Counted from the first letter of the stretch, positions 8,599 to 17,419 are shown. The stretch is DNA of 64,000 nucleotides from Leptolyngbya sp. BC1307 (GCF_002286735.1 NZ_NRTA01000002.1:62001-126000); one strand, 5' to 3'. Numbers and translations: made by a program. Notes: a model not told the origin generated them from the sequence alone.

Positions 8599-10716
8599 CT
8601 AGCAGTCGTCAATTAGCGCAAGGCGGACCGGCAGCTGTTCGTTCAACGTCTGGATCAAGCGAGCGGCCTGGTAGTCATAGAGTTGAATATCCATTGCCGC
8701 TGGCAACTGTTCGACAAAGCTGCGGGCGCGCTCAGGGCTACAGTCAGTGAGTTTGGTCAGCAGGTCGGCTACCTGCTGCTGCGGTTCGGCGTTTGGCCGG
8801 ACATGGGGTAGCGCCTCTACCGACAGCCGCCAGCGACGGGGTGGGGTCATTTCACCGCGTTCAATGCGACGCAGGCCGTTGATAGAAGACAGGACAAAGA
8901 GGCGATCGCCCGTCAGCAGCCGCTGATCATCGGTGGGCATCAAAATGCTGCAAAGCTTGCCTTTGTGATCGCAGGTTTCTCTGAGGATAGGCACGACGCC
9001 ATAGCCATAGGCAATCTGCGCTAGCTGCTTACCGGCTAGCGTATCACCTGAGCCGATCACATATTCTGTGATCAAAATTGTCTGGCCGCTGAGCCGAAAC
9101 AGGCCCAAGATGTTCTCTCCAAAAGCCGCTCCAGCAAACGCTTCAGCCGAGAGCGCGTAGGGGCACAAAACCTGAGCCTGGGGCATCAGCGCCGCCAGAT
9201 TGTCACTAAATGCCTGGCTGCGGGTGCGGACGACTGGGGCAAAGGTGCGATCGCGGCCCAGTGTCTTTTCAGAAGCCAGCAGCGCCACTTCCAAATTAAG
9301 CATCTGATCGTCAGTAACAGCGATTACGCTTTTGGCCGTGGCCAGATTCGCTGCCGACAGCTCTTCTAAAATATTGCCAATCAGCAACGGCACTTGCGTA
9401 TAGAGTTCGGGGTGCCGGGCCTGAGAATCGACGGCGACCAGCGGCTGATTTAGCTCTTGCAGCAAGCTGGTAACTTTGCGTCCAATGCGACCGAGGCCGA
9501 CGACGACGACATGCTGCTGCCGGGGAATGCGAGGCCGCTTTTGTAAAAAGTCAAAGCGAGAGCTGAGCAGCCGGTCGGCGACCAGTCCTAAGACGCCCAA
9601 TACGACCAGAATGCTGGTGAGCGTAATCATCAGGCAGACTAGCAGCACCCAGCCCGGCGCAGTAGGCATGTCAAAGCCGCCAAAGACATCGCCATAGCCA
9701 CCCAGCAGCAAAATTGCGCCCAGCGTAATCGCTTTTACCCAGACTAGGCCAGGAATCGTTGCCTTCAGAATCAACGTGCCGCTGATCCACAGCACAATAG
9801 CAGTCAGCAGGGCGATCGCGACCACCCGCTCCAAAGACTGCTCAGAAGACTGCCGCCAGCTTTTTAACCGTCGCTGCCAGTCGCCCGATCGCAAATCTTC
9901 TAGCCAGTGAGAAAAAGCTGTCAGCGGACTATCTTCCTGAGGTGGGTCAGCGACCGCGTCAACTTCTATATAGGCAACGCGATCGCCCGGGGCTACCCGC
10001 ACATGCGGCTGCCAGCGGTAAAACATCGAAGAGGCTGTGGTGGCCCATCCTAAGGGCTGCTGTGGGTTTTCGACCGGGGCGAGATCAAGCAGCCGAAAGC
10101 GGCCCCGATGCAGCTGCTGCACAGCCTGACGGTCAAAGCGCGGATCGCCGGCCTGGACAAACCGCTCCACCACCCGAAAGCGATGGCGGCCCGCTGTAAA
10201 AACGCTAACCGTGTCGTCTCCTAAACCCGCCAGCACAAAGGTCATGGCCGGCAGTTCAGTGGCATCGAGAGCGACAAATTTACCCAGCTGTCGCTGCAAC
10301 AGAGCATTGAGGCTATGGCGCGAAGAGCGCAAAATAATTTGGATATCGGCGTTGAGGCGGCGGGCGGCGATCGCACATTCTACATTGGTACTCTCATCGC
10401 TCGTGACAATCAAAATAGCGCGGCTCGTCTCAATTCCCGCCTTTTTGAGCACGTCTTCCCGGCGACAGTCGCCTACGACCAACGGGGCAGCTAGCAGATT
10501 GGGCAAATCATTGATCTCCCAGGTGAGAATCTGCTGCCAGTCAACGGCTGTGATATTCACCTGAAACGGATTATCGTCAAACTTTTTGAGGCTGACGATG
10601 CTTTGCTGGCCCAAACTTCCCAAACCACAGACGATAAAGCGATCATGGTCAGTCGCAGGGAACTGCGTGACCATGGGCATCAAGGTCTCAGGGCCAAGGG
10701 GATAGTGAGCGGGCAT
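8599..10716 (-). CDS. RCK/TrkA-N protein with internal two-TM pore-like segment
   Basis: A 705-residue protein: an N-terminal RCK (TrkA-N) Rossmann domain (IVCGLGSLGQQ at residues 28-38), a linker, two hydrophobic helices at about 298-318 and 355-380 bracketing a pore-loop-like stretch LLLGGYGDVFGG (GGYGD at 339-343), then a second RCK domain beginning VVVVGLGRIGRK near residue 403 and a TrkA-C-like region. The layout suggests a 2-TM potassium-channel-like protein with RCK domains on both sides; the filter differs from the common TVGYGD. Ion selectivity is unproven. It converges on the AarF-like gene (28 bp gap). The frame also has an internal ATG at 10680. Confidence 0.85.
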   Translation of the reverse strand: MPAHYPLGPETLMPMVTQFPATDHDRFIVCGLGSLGQQSIVSLKKFDDNPFQVNITAVDWQQILTWEINDLPNLLAAPLVVGDCRREDVLKKAGIETSRAILIVTSDESTNVECAIAARRLNADIQIILRSSRHSLNALLQRQLGKFVALDATELPAMTFVLAGLGDDTVSVFTAGRHRFRVVERFVQAGDPRFDRQAVQQLHRGRFRLLDLAPVENPQQPLGWATTASSMFYRWQPHVRVAPGDRVAYIEVDAVADPPQEDSPLTAFSHWLEDLRSGDWQRRLKSWRQSSEQSLERVVAIALLTAIVLWISGTLILKATIPGLVWVKAITLGAILLLGGYGDVFGGFDMPTAPGWVLLVCLMITLTSILVVLGVLGLVADRLLSSRFDFLQKRPRIPRQQHVVVVGLGRIGRKVTSLLQELNQPLVAVDSQARHPELYTQVPLLIGNILEELSAANLATAKSVIAVTDDQMLNLEVALLASEKTLGRDRTFAPVVRTRSQAFSDNLAALMPQAQVLCPYALSAEAFAGAAFGENILGLFRLSGQTILITEYVIGSGDTLAGKQLAQIAYGYGVVPILRETCDHKGKLCSILMPTDDQRLLTGDRLFVLSSINGLRRIERGEMTPPRRWRLSVEALPHVRPNAEPQQQVADLLTKLTDCSPERARSFVEQLPAAMDIQLYDYQAARLIQTLNEQLPVRLALIDDC

Positions 10717-10824
10717 AGCAGCGCCTTAACTGAAAGGGTCTTCTTTACTTAACCTACTTTCGCCAAAGAAAGATTGAGCGAATGGCTACGATCTCTTCAA
10801 TTTCTGATGATGTCTCTTGAGCTT

Positions 10825-10850
10825 GGTTCCAAGCAAGTTTGTTTGGAACC
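10825..10850 (-). terminator. 8-bp inverted repeat just after the DUF1877 gene
   Basis: GGTTCCAA (10825-10832) and TTGGAACC (10843-10850) form a perfect hairpin with a 10-base loop, five bases beyond the stop of the gene ending at 10855. No T-tract follows on the minus strand, so it may be a factor-dependent terminator, an RNA-stabilising hairpin or an unrelated palindrome. Confidence 0.35.
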
Positions 10851-10854
10851 AGGT

Positions 10855-11544
10855 TCAGATGACTGTTGTGAGAATGACCTGCTGTCTCTCAGCGGCTTCT
10901 ACGAAACAGGTTTTGAATGATTGGATAGCTGCTCGACAGTCTTCGAGCCAGTCATTCGGATCGTATTGTGAGGAGTCAAAGTGGCTAAGTAGCTCATCTA
11001 CTTCCAGTCCGAGGAGAACACGCGCGATTTCCCCAACTTGCTCTGGTATGAGATAACGCAAACCCGAAGCTGAGTCAAACCATTCACCACCCCAGATAGC
11101 CCTATTTGAAAATTCAGCACCCACATCCGGGTAGTTTGTCTCCAGTGCTTTTGACAAACAGGTATGCAGCTGTTCGTCTATTCGAGTGCCCAGATAGACC
11201 TTTCTCTGAGCAAGCAGCGGATCGCCTAGTTTCAGCAGCTTCAGGCTCTGTTCTAAAAGACTACAGTATTCATCTAATTCATTTTCAGGTTCAAAGAGAA
11301 AGTGATTGTCATCCACGCTGTTTCCGAAAGCTGCAAAGTCTGCTCTGTAATCTTTCTTAAATTCTTCAGCTACTGTTCTTGGGCAATACTTAAAGCTAAC
11401 TGTAGGAGGCTCGGTAAACCAAGAGAACATACTTCGACTTCCGTAGCTCCATATATTCTCGACCAGATTTCGCAGTTTCTTATCAGAGCGAAGTTGATCC
11501 AGAAGCTTGATAGGTACAGCTTGTTTTGCAACGGAGTGTGACAC
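10855..11544 (-). CDS. DUF1877 (YfbM-like) family protein
   Basis: A 229-residue soluble protein of unknown function. Its C-terminal half matches the DUF1877 pattern: a WGGEWFDSASGLRYLIPEQV segment, helix EIARVLLGLEVDELLSHFD, then a closing helix FKTCFVEAAERQQVILTTVI. DUF1877/YfbM proteins are uncharacterised. The N-terminal ~110 residues are less typical and do not show the usual family start. The gene looks AT-richer than its neighbours and I noticed no HIP1 octamer in it, hinting at acquisition. It stands alone between the RCK gene and PadR. An eight-base-pair hairpin abuts its 3' end. Confidence 0.75.
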   Translation of the reverse strand: MSHSVAKQAVPIKLLDQLRSDKKLRNLVENIWSYGSRSMFSWFTEPPTVSFKYCPRTVAEEFKKDYRADFAAFGNSVDDNHFLFEPENELDEYCSLLEQSLKLLKLGDPLLAQRKVYLGTRIDEQLHTCLSKALETNYPDVGAEFSNRAIWGGEWFDSASGLRYLIPEQVGEIARVLLGLEVDELLSHFDSSQYDPNDWLEDCRAAIQSFKTCFVEAAERQQVILTTVI

Positions 11545-11817
11545 TGCTGAACTTTGTAAAGTGTTGTGTTGTGGCCTTGCCAGATCTGCCTAATCATAGG
11601 AGAGAGCAGCGCATACTTAATTATGCTATGCCCAACCTCGGTCACTGCGCAACTTGATCCTAGCCGTTGATCCGGTGATGTTAGAAGACCTGTGATGTTA
11701 GAAGAAAGGTAATTCGCTATAGGCTCACGTTGATTGCCTGATGAAACTTGCCTTAAACCTACATAGTCACATTTATTAGCTTACTATGTCTATAGGTGAA
11801 TATTCTTGGTCTAGAGT

Positions 11818-12381
11818 ATGGCTCTTTCCTATGCGATTTTAGCGGCGCTGTTTAATCAGTCTTGCAGCGGCTATGACCTGGTAAAACGCTTTAACAAGTC
11901 GGTGGAATGCTTCTGGAGCGCCAGCCATCAGCAGATTTATAAGGCTTTGAGCAATCTTGAAGCCGAAGGGCACATTGTATCTGAAAAAATTGAGCAGGAA
12001 AATCGGCCCAATAAAAAGCTCTATACCGTCACCGACAGCGGTCGTCAGCACTTGCAGCGGTGGATTGGGGAAGCGGAGGCAATTTCTCCGATTAAGTCCG
12101 ACCTGTTGATCAAGCTGTCTGTCGGCCACGCCGTTCCGACCATCACTCTATTGCAAACGCTGCAAACCTACTACGAGCAGCACAAGGAAAGGCTCAAAAG
12201 CTATCAGCTGATCTCTAAGCAATACGCGCAGGCGCTTCAGCCCTCTCGGGAAAGCCAGTTTCAGTATTTGGCGCTGCGGGCTGGCATTCGTCAGCAGCTC
12301 GCCTGGATTGCCTGGTGCGAAGAGGCGATGGGCTTTTTGGGTCAGCCGGTAGCGGTGAGAGAGTCTTCTTCAGCAAGCTGA
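11818..12381 (+). CDS. PadR family transcriptional regulator
   Basis: A 187-residue PadR-type repressor. The N-terminal winged helix spans residues 1-90: helix MALSYAILAALF, turn GYDLVKRF, recognition helix with Ser-His-Gln-Gln-Ile-Tyr-Lys-Ala-Leu, and wing RPNKKLYTVTDSGRQHL. The remaining ~95 residues are the helical dimerisation domain of the long PadR subclass (Vir_act_alpha_C type). PadR proteins repress nearby or own genes in response to small ligands; the ligand is unknown. Its 3' end overlaps the convergent Fur-family gene by 40 bp, so the two transcripts are antisense at their ends. Confidence 0.9.
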   Translation: MALSYAILAALFNQSCSGYDLVKRFNKSVECFWSASHQQIYKALSNLEAEGHIVSEKIEQENRPNKKLYTVTDSGRQHLQRWIGEAEAISPIKSDLLIKLSVGHAVPTITLLQTLQTYYEQHKERLKSYQLISKQYAQALQPSRESQFQYLALRAGIRQQLAWIAWCEEAMGFLGQPVAVRESSSAS

Positions 12382-12752
12382 CACTGCTCGCACAGGCCGA
12401 AAAACTCTAGCGTGTGATAAAAGATCTGAAAGTGGTGCGACTCGGTCAGGTGGCTCTCTAGACCATGTACCGGGCATTCTGCCATGACTACCGAGCTGCC
12501 GCAGCGCACGCAGGTGAGGTGATGGGTGTCTTCTTGAGTCAGGCTGTAGAGTGATTCGCCACTGGAGAGCGTTCGCACCTGCACCGCGCCTTCTAGCTTG
12601 AGTGACTCTAGCGATCGGTAGACGGTGGCCAGCCCCATGCTTACCTGGCGCTGGCGAAGCTGCACGTACAGCTCTTGGGCTGAAATCGCGCTCTTGAGCT
12701 GCTTCAGTAAGTCGAGAACCTGGATTTGACTGCGGGTGCGGCGGGTTTTCAT
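12342..12752 (-). CDS. zur: Fur family regulator, probably zinc-responsive Zur
   Basis: A 136-residue Fur-family metalloregulator. The winged helix includes SMGLATVYRSLESLKLEG; the dimerisation domain carries HHLTCVRCG and a C-terminal CEQC, the two CxxC pairs of the structural zinc site, and a His-rich loop (ESHHFQIFYHTLEFFGLC). The combination CPVHGLE plus YHTLEFFGLC is, from memory, close to cyanobacterial Zur (FurB) rather than the iron-responsive FurA; this assignment is inference. ATG 12752 (MKTRRTRSQ) is preferred; an in-frame ATG at 12791 would add 13 residues. It is divergent from purS with a ~120 bp spacer and overlaps padR at its 3' end. Confidence 0.82.
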   Translation of the reverse strand: MKTRRTRSQIQVLDLLKQLKSAISAQELYVQLRQRQVSMGLATVYRSLESLKLEGAVQVRTLSSGESLYSLTQEDTHHLTCVRCGSSVVMAECPVHGLESHLTESHHFQIFYHTLEFFGLCEQCQLAEEDSLTATG

Positions 12753-12873
12753 GAGTAGAGATCGGTTGAGCCAGAGAAAATGACTCCTCATTTCCAGCTT
12801 AGATGAGTGCGCAGCAAAGTAGCGAGGGATGCGGTAGGATCGCAGGTGTCTTTTGCCAATAGGTAAGGTAACG

Positions 12874-13158
12874 GTGGCGCAATCTGCTCAGGCCAATTTA
12901 TATCATGCCAAAGTCTATGTGACGCTGCGACCTTCGGTGCTTGACCCGGCGGGAACGGCGGTGCGCTCGGGCTTGGCCCATATGGGCTATGACAATGTCT
13001 CTAAGGTTCGCATTGGTAAGTACATTGAGCTAGATCTCACGGCTGAGAGTGAAGCTGCCGCTCAGCAGCAGCTTGATAAAATTTGCGATCAGCTACTGGC
13101 TAACCCGGTGATTGAGAACTATCGGATTGAGGTTTTGCAGGCAGCAGCAGCGGTATAA
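12874..13158 (+). CDS. purS: FGAM synthase subunit PurS
   Basis: A 94-residue small subunit of phosphoribosylformylglycinamidine synthase (purine pathway, PurSQL complex), which structures the complex and helps channel ammonia from PurQ to PurL. Full-length PurS features are visible: YHAKVYVTLRPSVLDPAG at the start, the central GYDNVSKVRIGKYIEL and the closing helix/strand DQLLANPVIENYRIEVL. I chose GTG 12874 because an AGGTAAGG ribosome-binding site precedes it; a TTG at 12853 in frame is less likely. purQ follows after 13 bases, indicating an operon. Confidence 0.93.
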   Translation: MAQSAQANLYHAKVYVTLRPSVLDPAGTAVRSGLAHMGYDNVSKVRIGKYIELDLTAESEAAAQQQLDKICDQLLANPVIENYRIEVLQAAAAV

Positions 13159-13171
13159 GGGAGCAGCGGCG

Positions 13172-13870
13172 ATGAACTTTGGCGTGATTGTTTTTCCAGG
13201 GGCTAATTGCGATCGCGATATCGCCTACATCCTGCGTGACATTCTCCAGCAGCCGACTCGCATGGTCTGGCACGAAGACCGGGATTTATCGAATGTAGAC
13301 GTGGTGGTGGTGCCGGGCGGCTTTAGCTACGGCGACTATTTGCGCTGCGGGGCGATCGCTCAGTTTTCTCCGGCGATGCAGGCCACTGCCGAACATGCTC
13401 AGCAAGGCAAGCTGGTAATGGGCATTTGCAATGGTTTTCAGGTGCTGACGGAGATGGGGCTATTGCCAGGGGCGCTGGTGCGAAATCGGGATTTGCATTT
13501 TGTGTGCGATCGCCAGCCGCTCACCGTCGAGCGCACTGACTTACCCTGGACGCAAGGCTACCAGGCAGGCCAAGTGATCACCCTACCGATTGCCCACGGT
13601 GAAGGCTGCTACTACGCCGCGCCCGACACCATCAAAGCTCTAGAAGACAACCGTCAGGTACTTTTCCGCTACAGCGATACCGACGGCAAGGCCACTCAGA
13701 CCGCTAACCCCAACGGCTCTCTCAACAATATTGCGGGTATCTGCAACCGGGCGGGCAACGTTTTGGGCATGATGCCTCACCCGGAGCGCGCCGCCGACCC
13801 AGCCCTGGGCAATACCGATGGATCAGCTTTGTTTAAAGGGCTATTGCAGGCAGCGATGGTGGCAGCTTAG
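13172..13870 (+). CDS. purQ: FGAM synthase glutaminase subunit PurQ
   Basis: A 232-residue class I glutamine amidotransferase that supplies ammonia for conversion of FGAR to FGAM. The nucleophile Cys86 is in LVMGICNGFQVL and the His202/Glu204 pair of the triad in GMMPHPERAAD; VVVVPGGFSYGDYLRCGAIA is typical PurQ. ATG 13172 follows a GGGAG ribosome-binding site in the purS-purQ gap; the frame opens earlier inside purS but that is not family-like. The large subunit PurL is not in this window. Convergent with the next, minus-strand gene. Confidence 0.96.
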   Translation: MNFGVIVFPGANCDRDIAYILRDILQQPTRMVWHEDRDLSNVDVVVVPGGFSYGDYLRCGAIAQFSPAMQATAEHAQQGKLVMGICNGFQVLTEMGLLPGALVRNRDLHFVCDRQPLTVERTDLPWTQGYQAGQVITLPIAHGEGCYYAAPDTIKALEDNRQVLFRYSDTDGKATQTANPNGSLNNIAGICNRAGNVLGMMPHPERAADPALGNTDGSALFKGLLQAAMVAA

Positions 13871-13885
13871 CTGAGCCTTCTTGGG

Positions 13886-14701
13886 CTATTCTTCTACCCG
13901 CAGGCGACGGGTAACGACTGTGATGCCGTCATCGCTCACAAGCAGAGCCGACACCCAGCGGGTATCCGGATTTGCCGGGGCTTCACCCACCTTAAACAGG
14001 CCACCGGCTGCTAGCAGCTCTAGCTCTACCGGTCGCCCTGTAAAAAAGTCTTGCGCAGTGCTGCCTTCTTCTACCGCTGCACCTAGCAGATAGCGATCGC
14101 CCAGAGGCTCTGCGACAATGGCATCAAAGTCGTAGGTTTCGCCGGTCTTTACCTGCTCTGGCAAAATCACAGACACGGTCGGCGGATTGTCTCCAGAGGT
14201 GAGCTGATTGCGCTCAGACAGCGTTGTTTGGGCGACGATTTTGCCATCTGCAAACGTCTGCTGAGAGCGAATCACCGACTCTAGCTGAGCGGGCCGACCG
14301 CTACTGGTCTGAGTGCCATTGATATAGGTCACAGTTTCAGCCGTATAGCCACCGCCCTCAACAGGTTCCCAAGACTGTAGCTCTACCCGATAGGTAAGGC
14401 TGTCATAGCTCTCCCAAAGGGTTTGTAGCGCTGTTTGCAGCGTTTCGTAGGTAAACCCGTCTTCATTGGTAAAACTAGGGCTATAGCCCTGCATCACGGC
14501 TGTCACGTCACCAGCGGTAGCAGCGGTGGCAATCTGCTCCAGCGTACTGACTAAGTCGGCGGGCGCTGTCTCAGGAGAGGCGGCTTTAGCTGTGAGCCCA
14601 CTGCCCAAGCTCAAGGCCAGTCCACAGGTCAGGGCAGACGCAAGCTGCCAGGGCTTAGGCCAGTTGAGCCGGTCTGCGAACCAGTGTTGGCGATGGGTCA
14701 T
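13886..14701 (-). CDS. Secreted protein with NTF2-like (SnoaL-type) domain
   Basis: A 271-residue exported protein. Residues 1-40 form a signal peptide (basic start, hydrophobic LASALTCGLALSLGSGL, then AKA-A). Residues ~50-150 (PADLVSTLEQIATAATAGDV...YSPSFTNEDGFTYETLQTAL) resemble a NTF2/SnoaL-like domain, a small cone-shaped fold with no fixed function. The C-terminal half (PPTVSVILPEQVKTGETYDFDAIVAEPLGD...) looks like a beta-rich domain. Probably periplasmic or thylakoid-lumenal. Lies between purQ and murG; no functional link is shown. Confidence 0.7.
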   Translation of the reverse strand: MTHRQHWFADRLNWPKPWQLASALTCGLALSLGSGLTAKAASPETAPADLVSTLEQIATAATAGDVTAVMQGYSPSFTNEDGFTYETLQTALQTLWESYDSLTYRVELQSWEPVEGGGYTAETVTYINGTQTSSGRPAQLESVIRSQQTFADGKIVAQTTLSERNQLTSGDNPPTVSVILPEQVKTGETYDFDAIVAEPLGDRYLLGAAVEEGSTAQDFFTGRPVELELLAAGGLFKVGEAPANPDTRWVSALLVSDDGITVVTRRLRVEE

Positions 14702-14862
14702 GGGTTCACACTTCCTTATAAGAACGGTGGAATGAATAATTGTGGGCAGATATTACCTTAAACCAAGGTAACCTGAAATTTGTACTTGGCCAATTTCTGG
14801 CCGACCTCTGGCTAGTCTCGCAGCCGGGGTCTACTCTTTGAGACTTTTGGGAACTAATTTTT

Positions 14863-15945
14863 ATGGGCGAAGTACCGGCAGGGCCAGCCAAACTCTTGAT
14901 TGCCGCTAGCGGTACGGGCGGTCATTTGTTTCCCGCGATCGCCACCGCACAGCAGCTCTCAAACTTCAAGATTGAATGGCTAGGTGTGCCTGATCGCCTG
15001 GAAACTCAGCTTGTCCCAGATGAATATCCTCTTCATACAGTGCGAATGGGGGGCGTTCAGGGCGGTTTGGGGCTTGGCTCGCTGAAATTGGTAGCTCAGT
15101 TTAGCCGGGCAATTGCCTACGTGCGCAATCTGCTCAAGCGGGGAAACTTTCACGGCGTTTTTACGACAGGTGGCTATATTGCGGCCCCGGCCATTATCGC
15201 GGCCCGCTCTCTGGGCCTACCGGCCATTTTGCACGAGTCTAACGCGCTGCCGGGTAAAGTTACGCGCTGGCTGAGCCCCTGGTGTACAACGGTGGCCCTG
15301 GGCTTTCAAGAGGCGGCGGCTTATTTGCCCAAAGCGCAGACGCAAGTGGTAGGAACGCCCGTGCGATCGCAGTTCTTAAAAGATACGCTCAGCGCTCGTC
15401 TGACCGATATTGATATTCCAGCCGACGCGCCGCTGATTGCCGTTGTCGGGGGCAGCCAGGGCGCTGTCGCCGTCAATCAGCTCGTGCGGGCAGCTGCCCC
15501 AACCTGGCTAGACACCGGAGCCTGGATTGTTCATATCACCGGCAGTAACGACAGCGACGCTGACAGCTTTAGCCACCCCCACTACATTCACCGCCCGTTT
15601 TATGACAATATGGCAGCGCTTTTCCAAAGGGCCGATCTAGCGGTCAGCCGGGCCGGAGCAGGCACGCTGATCGAGCTAGCAGTGACCGGTACGCCTGCCA
15701 TTCTGATTCCCTACCCCTTCGCTGCCGAAGACCATCAGACTTACAACGCTGCGGCCTTCAGTCAGACGGGTGCCGCTCAGGTGTATCAGCAGGCCGACCT
15801 CTCAGCCGAGCAGCTTCAGGCAATGGTTTTAGATCTGCTAAAAACGCCCGACCAGCTCAGCCAAATGGCGGCGGCGGCGAGCAGTCTGGCAATCGCCGAT
15901 AGCGCAGCGAAGATGGCTAAGCTGATTACTCAGCAGATTGCTTAG
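14863..15945 (+). CDS. murG: UDP-GlcNAc:lipid I transferase MurG
   Basis: A 360-residue GT28 glycosyltransferase that adds GlcNAc to lipid I at the inner membrane face to give lipid II. Hallmarks: the glycine-rich GTGGHLFPA loop (residues 17-25) that contacts the diphosphate, HESNALPGK in the N-terminal domain, VVGGSQGAVAVN at the start of the C-terminal domain and the donor-binding VSRAGAGTLIELAVTGTPAILIPYPFAAEDHQ region. Length is normal for the family. It has its own upstream spacer (160 bp, divergent from the secreted protein) and is not in the usual dcw cluster context here. Confidence 0.97.
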   Translation: MGEVPAGPAKLLIAASGTGGHLFPAIATAQQLSNFKIEWLGVPDRLETQLVPDEYPLHTVRMGGVQGGLGLGSLKLVAQFSRAIAYVRNLLKRGNFHGVFTTGGYIAAPAIIAARSLGLPAILHESNALPGKVTRWLSPWCTTVALGFQEAAAYLPKAQTQVVGTPVRSQFLKDTLSARLTDIDIPADAPLIAVVGGSQGAVAVNQLVRAAAPTWLDTGAWIVHITGSNDSDADSFSHPHYIHRPFYDNMAALFQRADLAVSRAGAGTLIELAVTGTPAILIPYPFAAEDHQTYNAAAFSQTGAAQVYQQADLSAEQLQAMVLDLLKTPDQLSQMAAAASSLAIADSAAKMAKLITQQIA

Positions 15946-15961
15946 GGATGAGAGCAACCTA

Positions 15962-17419
15962 CTAGCCGCTCGGCGCTGAAGTCACCGTTGGGCAGCGCTG
16001 CTGACTGTCGGCTGTCTTACGTTCAAGCAGCGATGTATTACCTACGTAAGGTGAGCGATACAGCCTTTCAAATTCGCGGTTAAAGTGAGCGGCGACAGTG
16101 GGGTTTCGAATCACCAGCAGGGTTTCGTCGTTTTCGGTATTGGCGGCGTGGCTCCAGTTTTGAGAGCCGATAATGACAGTCGTGCCATCGATCACAGCAA
16201 ACTTGTGGTGGAGCTTATCGCCGGAAGGCAACTGCGGCGAACCGACGGATGCACTGGGCGTCAGCCAGGGCCGGTTGTCTGCCTCTATGCGGCAGCGCTG
16301 GTCGGGCAGCGCGACACCAAGCATATCCAAAGCCTCACTGTAGCTGCGATAGACAAAGCTGGGGTCAATTAAAGCCCGTAGCGCTGTGCCTGCTTTGACC
16401 TGAGCTTCCAACTGGTTGACAATGGGCTGCTCTGAGAAGACAAACAAGGCCAGATCGATGCTGCGGGTAGATTGGCTGAGGGTGCGGTTAATTAAGCCGT
16501 TGACACTCTGGTCGTAGGGTTTGGTGGGTGACAGAGGAGAAAACTGGAGGGTGACGCTGCTGTTGGGCAGGGCGATCGCCTGCGCTGGACGGTGCGGCTT
16601 TTTGAGTCCGAACCGGCTATCGGTGCGTCCGCCTGGGCCATCACCCCACATCAGGTTAAATTCTTCGGTGAAGCGGTCTGCCATCGGCGCACTGTCAATT
16701 TTGAGAATGACGTTGACGTTGCCGCGACTGTCGGGCTCATCGCCATCGCCATGAGTGCCCGAAAGCGTCAGGTTAGCTGATCCGGTGAGCACCCAGCGGC
16801 GGTCGATGACTAAAAATTTGTGATGCATGAGGCCGCTGCCTTTGGAACCGTCGGCAGTGTCGTCTAACCAGGGCAGGGAGGCCGTTTTGACAATTCGTAG
16901 GGCATCAGCTTGAGCAATTTCGGCGGGTGTGAGAGTGCCGTCGCGATCGCTGTCGGCGATCGCCATCCAGGCCTCGGTTTGCTCTGCCTGCGCTTGGGCC
17001 GAAGTCGGGTTAGCGTACTGATTTTCTAGAATCAAACGCACCTTCACACCGCGATTAGCACTGTCCACCAGAGCCTGAGCAACAAGCGGTAAATTCAGCG
17101 ATTGCACAGCTACATCCACAGAAGTCGCCGCCTCAGCAATAGCTGTGACTACAACCTGCTCTAGGTCGTCGCCATAGCGCTCAATCTGACGATAGGGATC
17201 GGTGTAGACATTGGCTTCTGACTGATTGAAATAAACCTGAATATAGGGGTCTTGAGGCAGTAGACTGACCGCAGGCTGCAGGGCGACCGGTGGCGGCGTA
17301 GCCATGATCCGCCAAATGCTGCTGCCGACTGTCAAAATCAGCGCAATGGCAAAGAGCAGCAGCCACTGCCAGCGGCGAAAGCGTTGAGGAATCACGGCAC
17401 CTGTTAAATAGCTGAACAA
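15962..17419 (-). CDS. Phospholipase D family nuclease/hydrolase with EF-hand-like insertion
   Basis: A 485-residue PLD-superfamily protein. Residues ~17-38 form an N-terminal membrane anchor. Two HKD motifs are present: H199-K201-D206 (MHHKFLVIDRRWVLTGSANLT) and H404/H405-K406-D411 (LHHKFAVIDGTTVIIGSQNWS). Within domain one, between LENQYANP and the first HKD, residues 156-167 read DSDRDGTLTPAE, a canonical EF-hand loop (Asp at 1, 3, 5, Gly at 6, Glu at 12). The family includes Nuc endonucleases and phosphatidyl-transferring enzymes; Nuc-like or lipid-acting cannot be told apart here. Calcium control is inference. It converges on murG with a 16 bp gap. Confidence 0.85.
   Translation of the reverse strand: MFSYLTGAVIPQRFRRWQWLLLFAIALILTVGSSIWRIMATPPPVALQPAVSLLPQDPYIQVYFNQSEANVYTDPYRQIERYGDDLEQVVVTAIAEAATSVDVAVQSLNLPLVAQALVDSANRGVKVRLILENQYANPTSAQAQAEQTEAWMAIADSDRDGTLTPAEIAQADALRIVKTASLPWLDDTADGSKGSGLMHHKFLVIDRRWVLTGSANLTLSGTHGDGDEPDSRGNVNVILKIDSAPMADRFTEEFNLMWGDGPGGRTDSRFGLKKPHRPAQAIALPNSSVTLQFSPLSPTKPYDQSVNGLINRTLSQSTRSIDLALFVFSEQPIVNQLEAQVKAGTALRALIDPSFVYRSYSEALDMLGVALPDQRCRIEADNRPWLTPSASVGSPQLPSGDKLHHKFAVIDGTTVIIGSQNWSHAANTENDETLLVIRNPTVAAHFNREFERLYRSPYVGNTSLLERKTADSQQRCPTVTSAPSG

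Noticed and set aside
11370-11645. Minus-strand frame near the DUF1877 start
   Set aside because: Overlaps the DUF1877 gene in another frame and shows no conserved motif.
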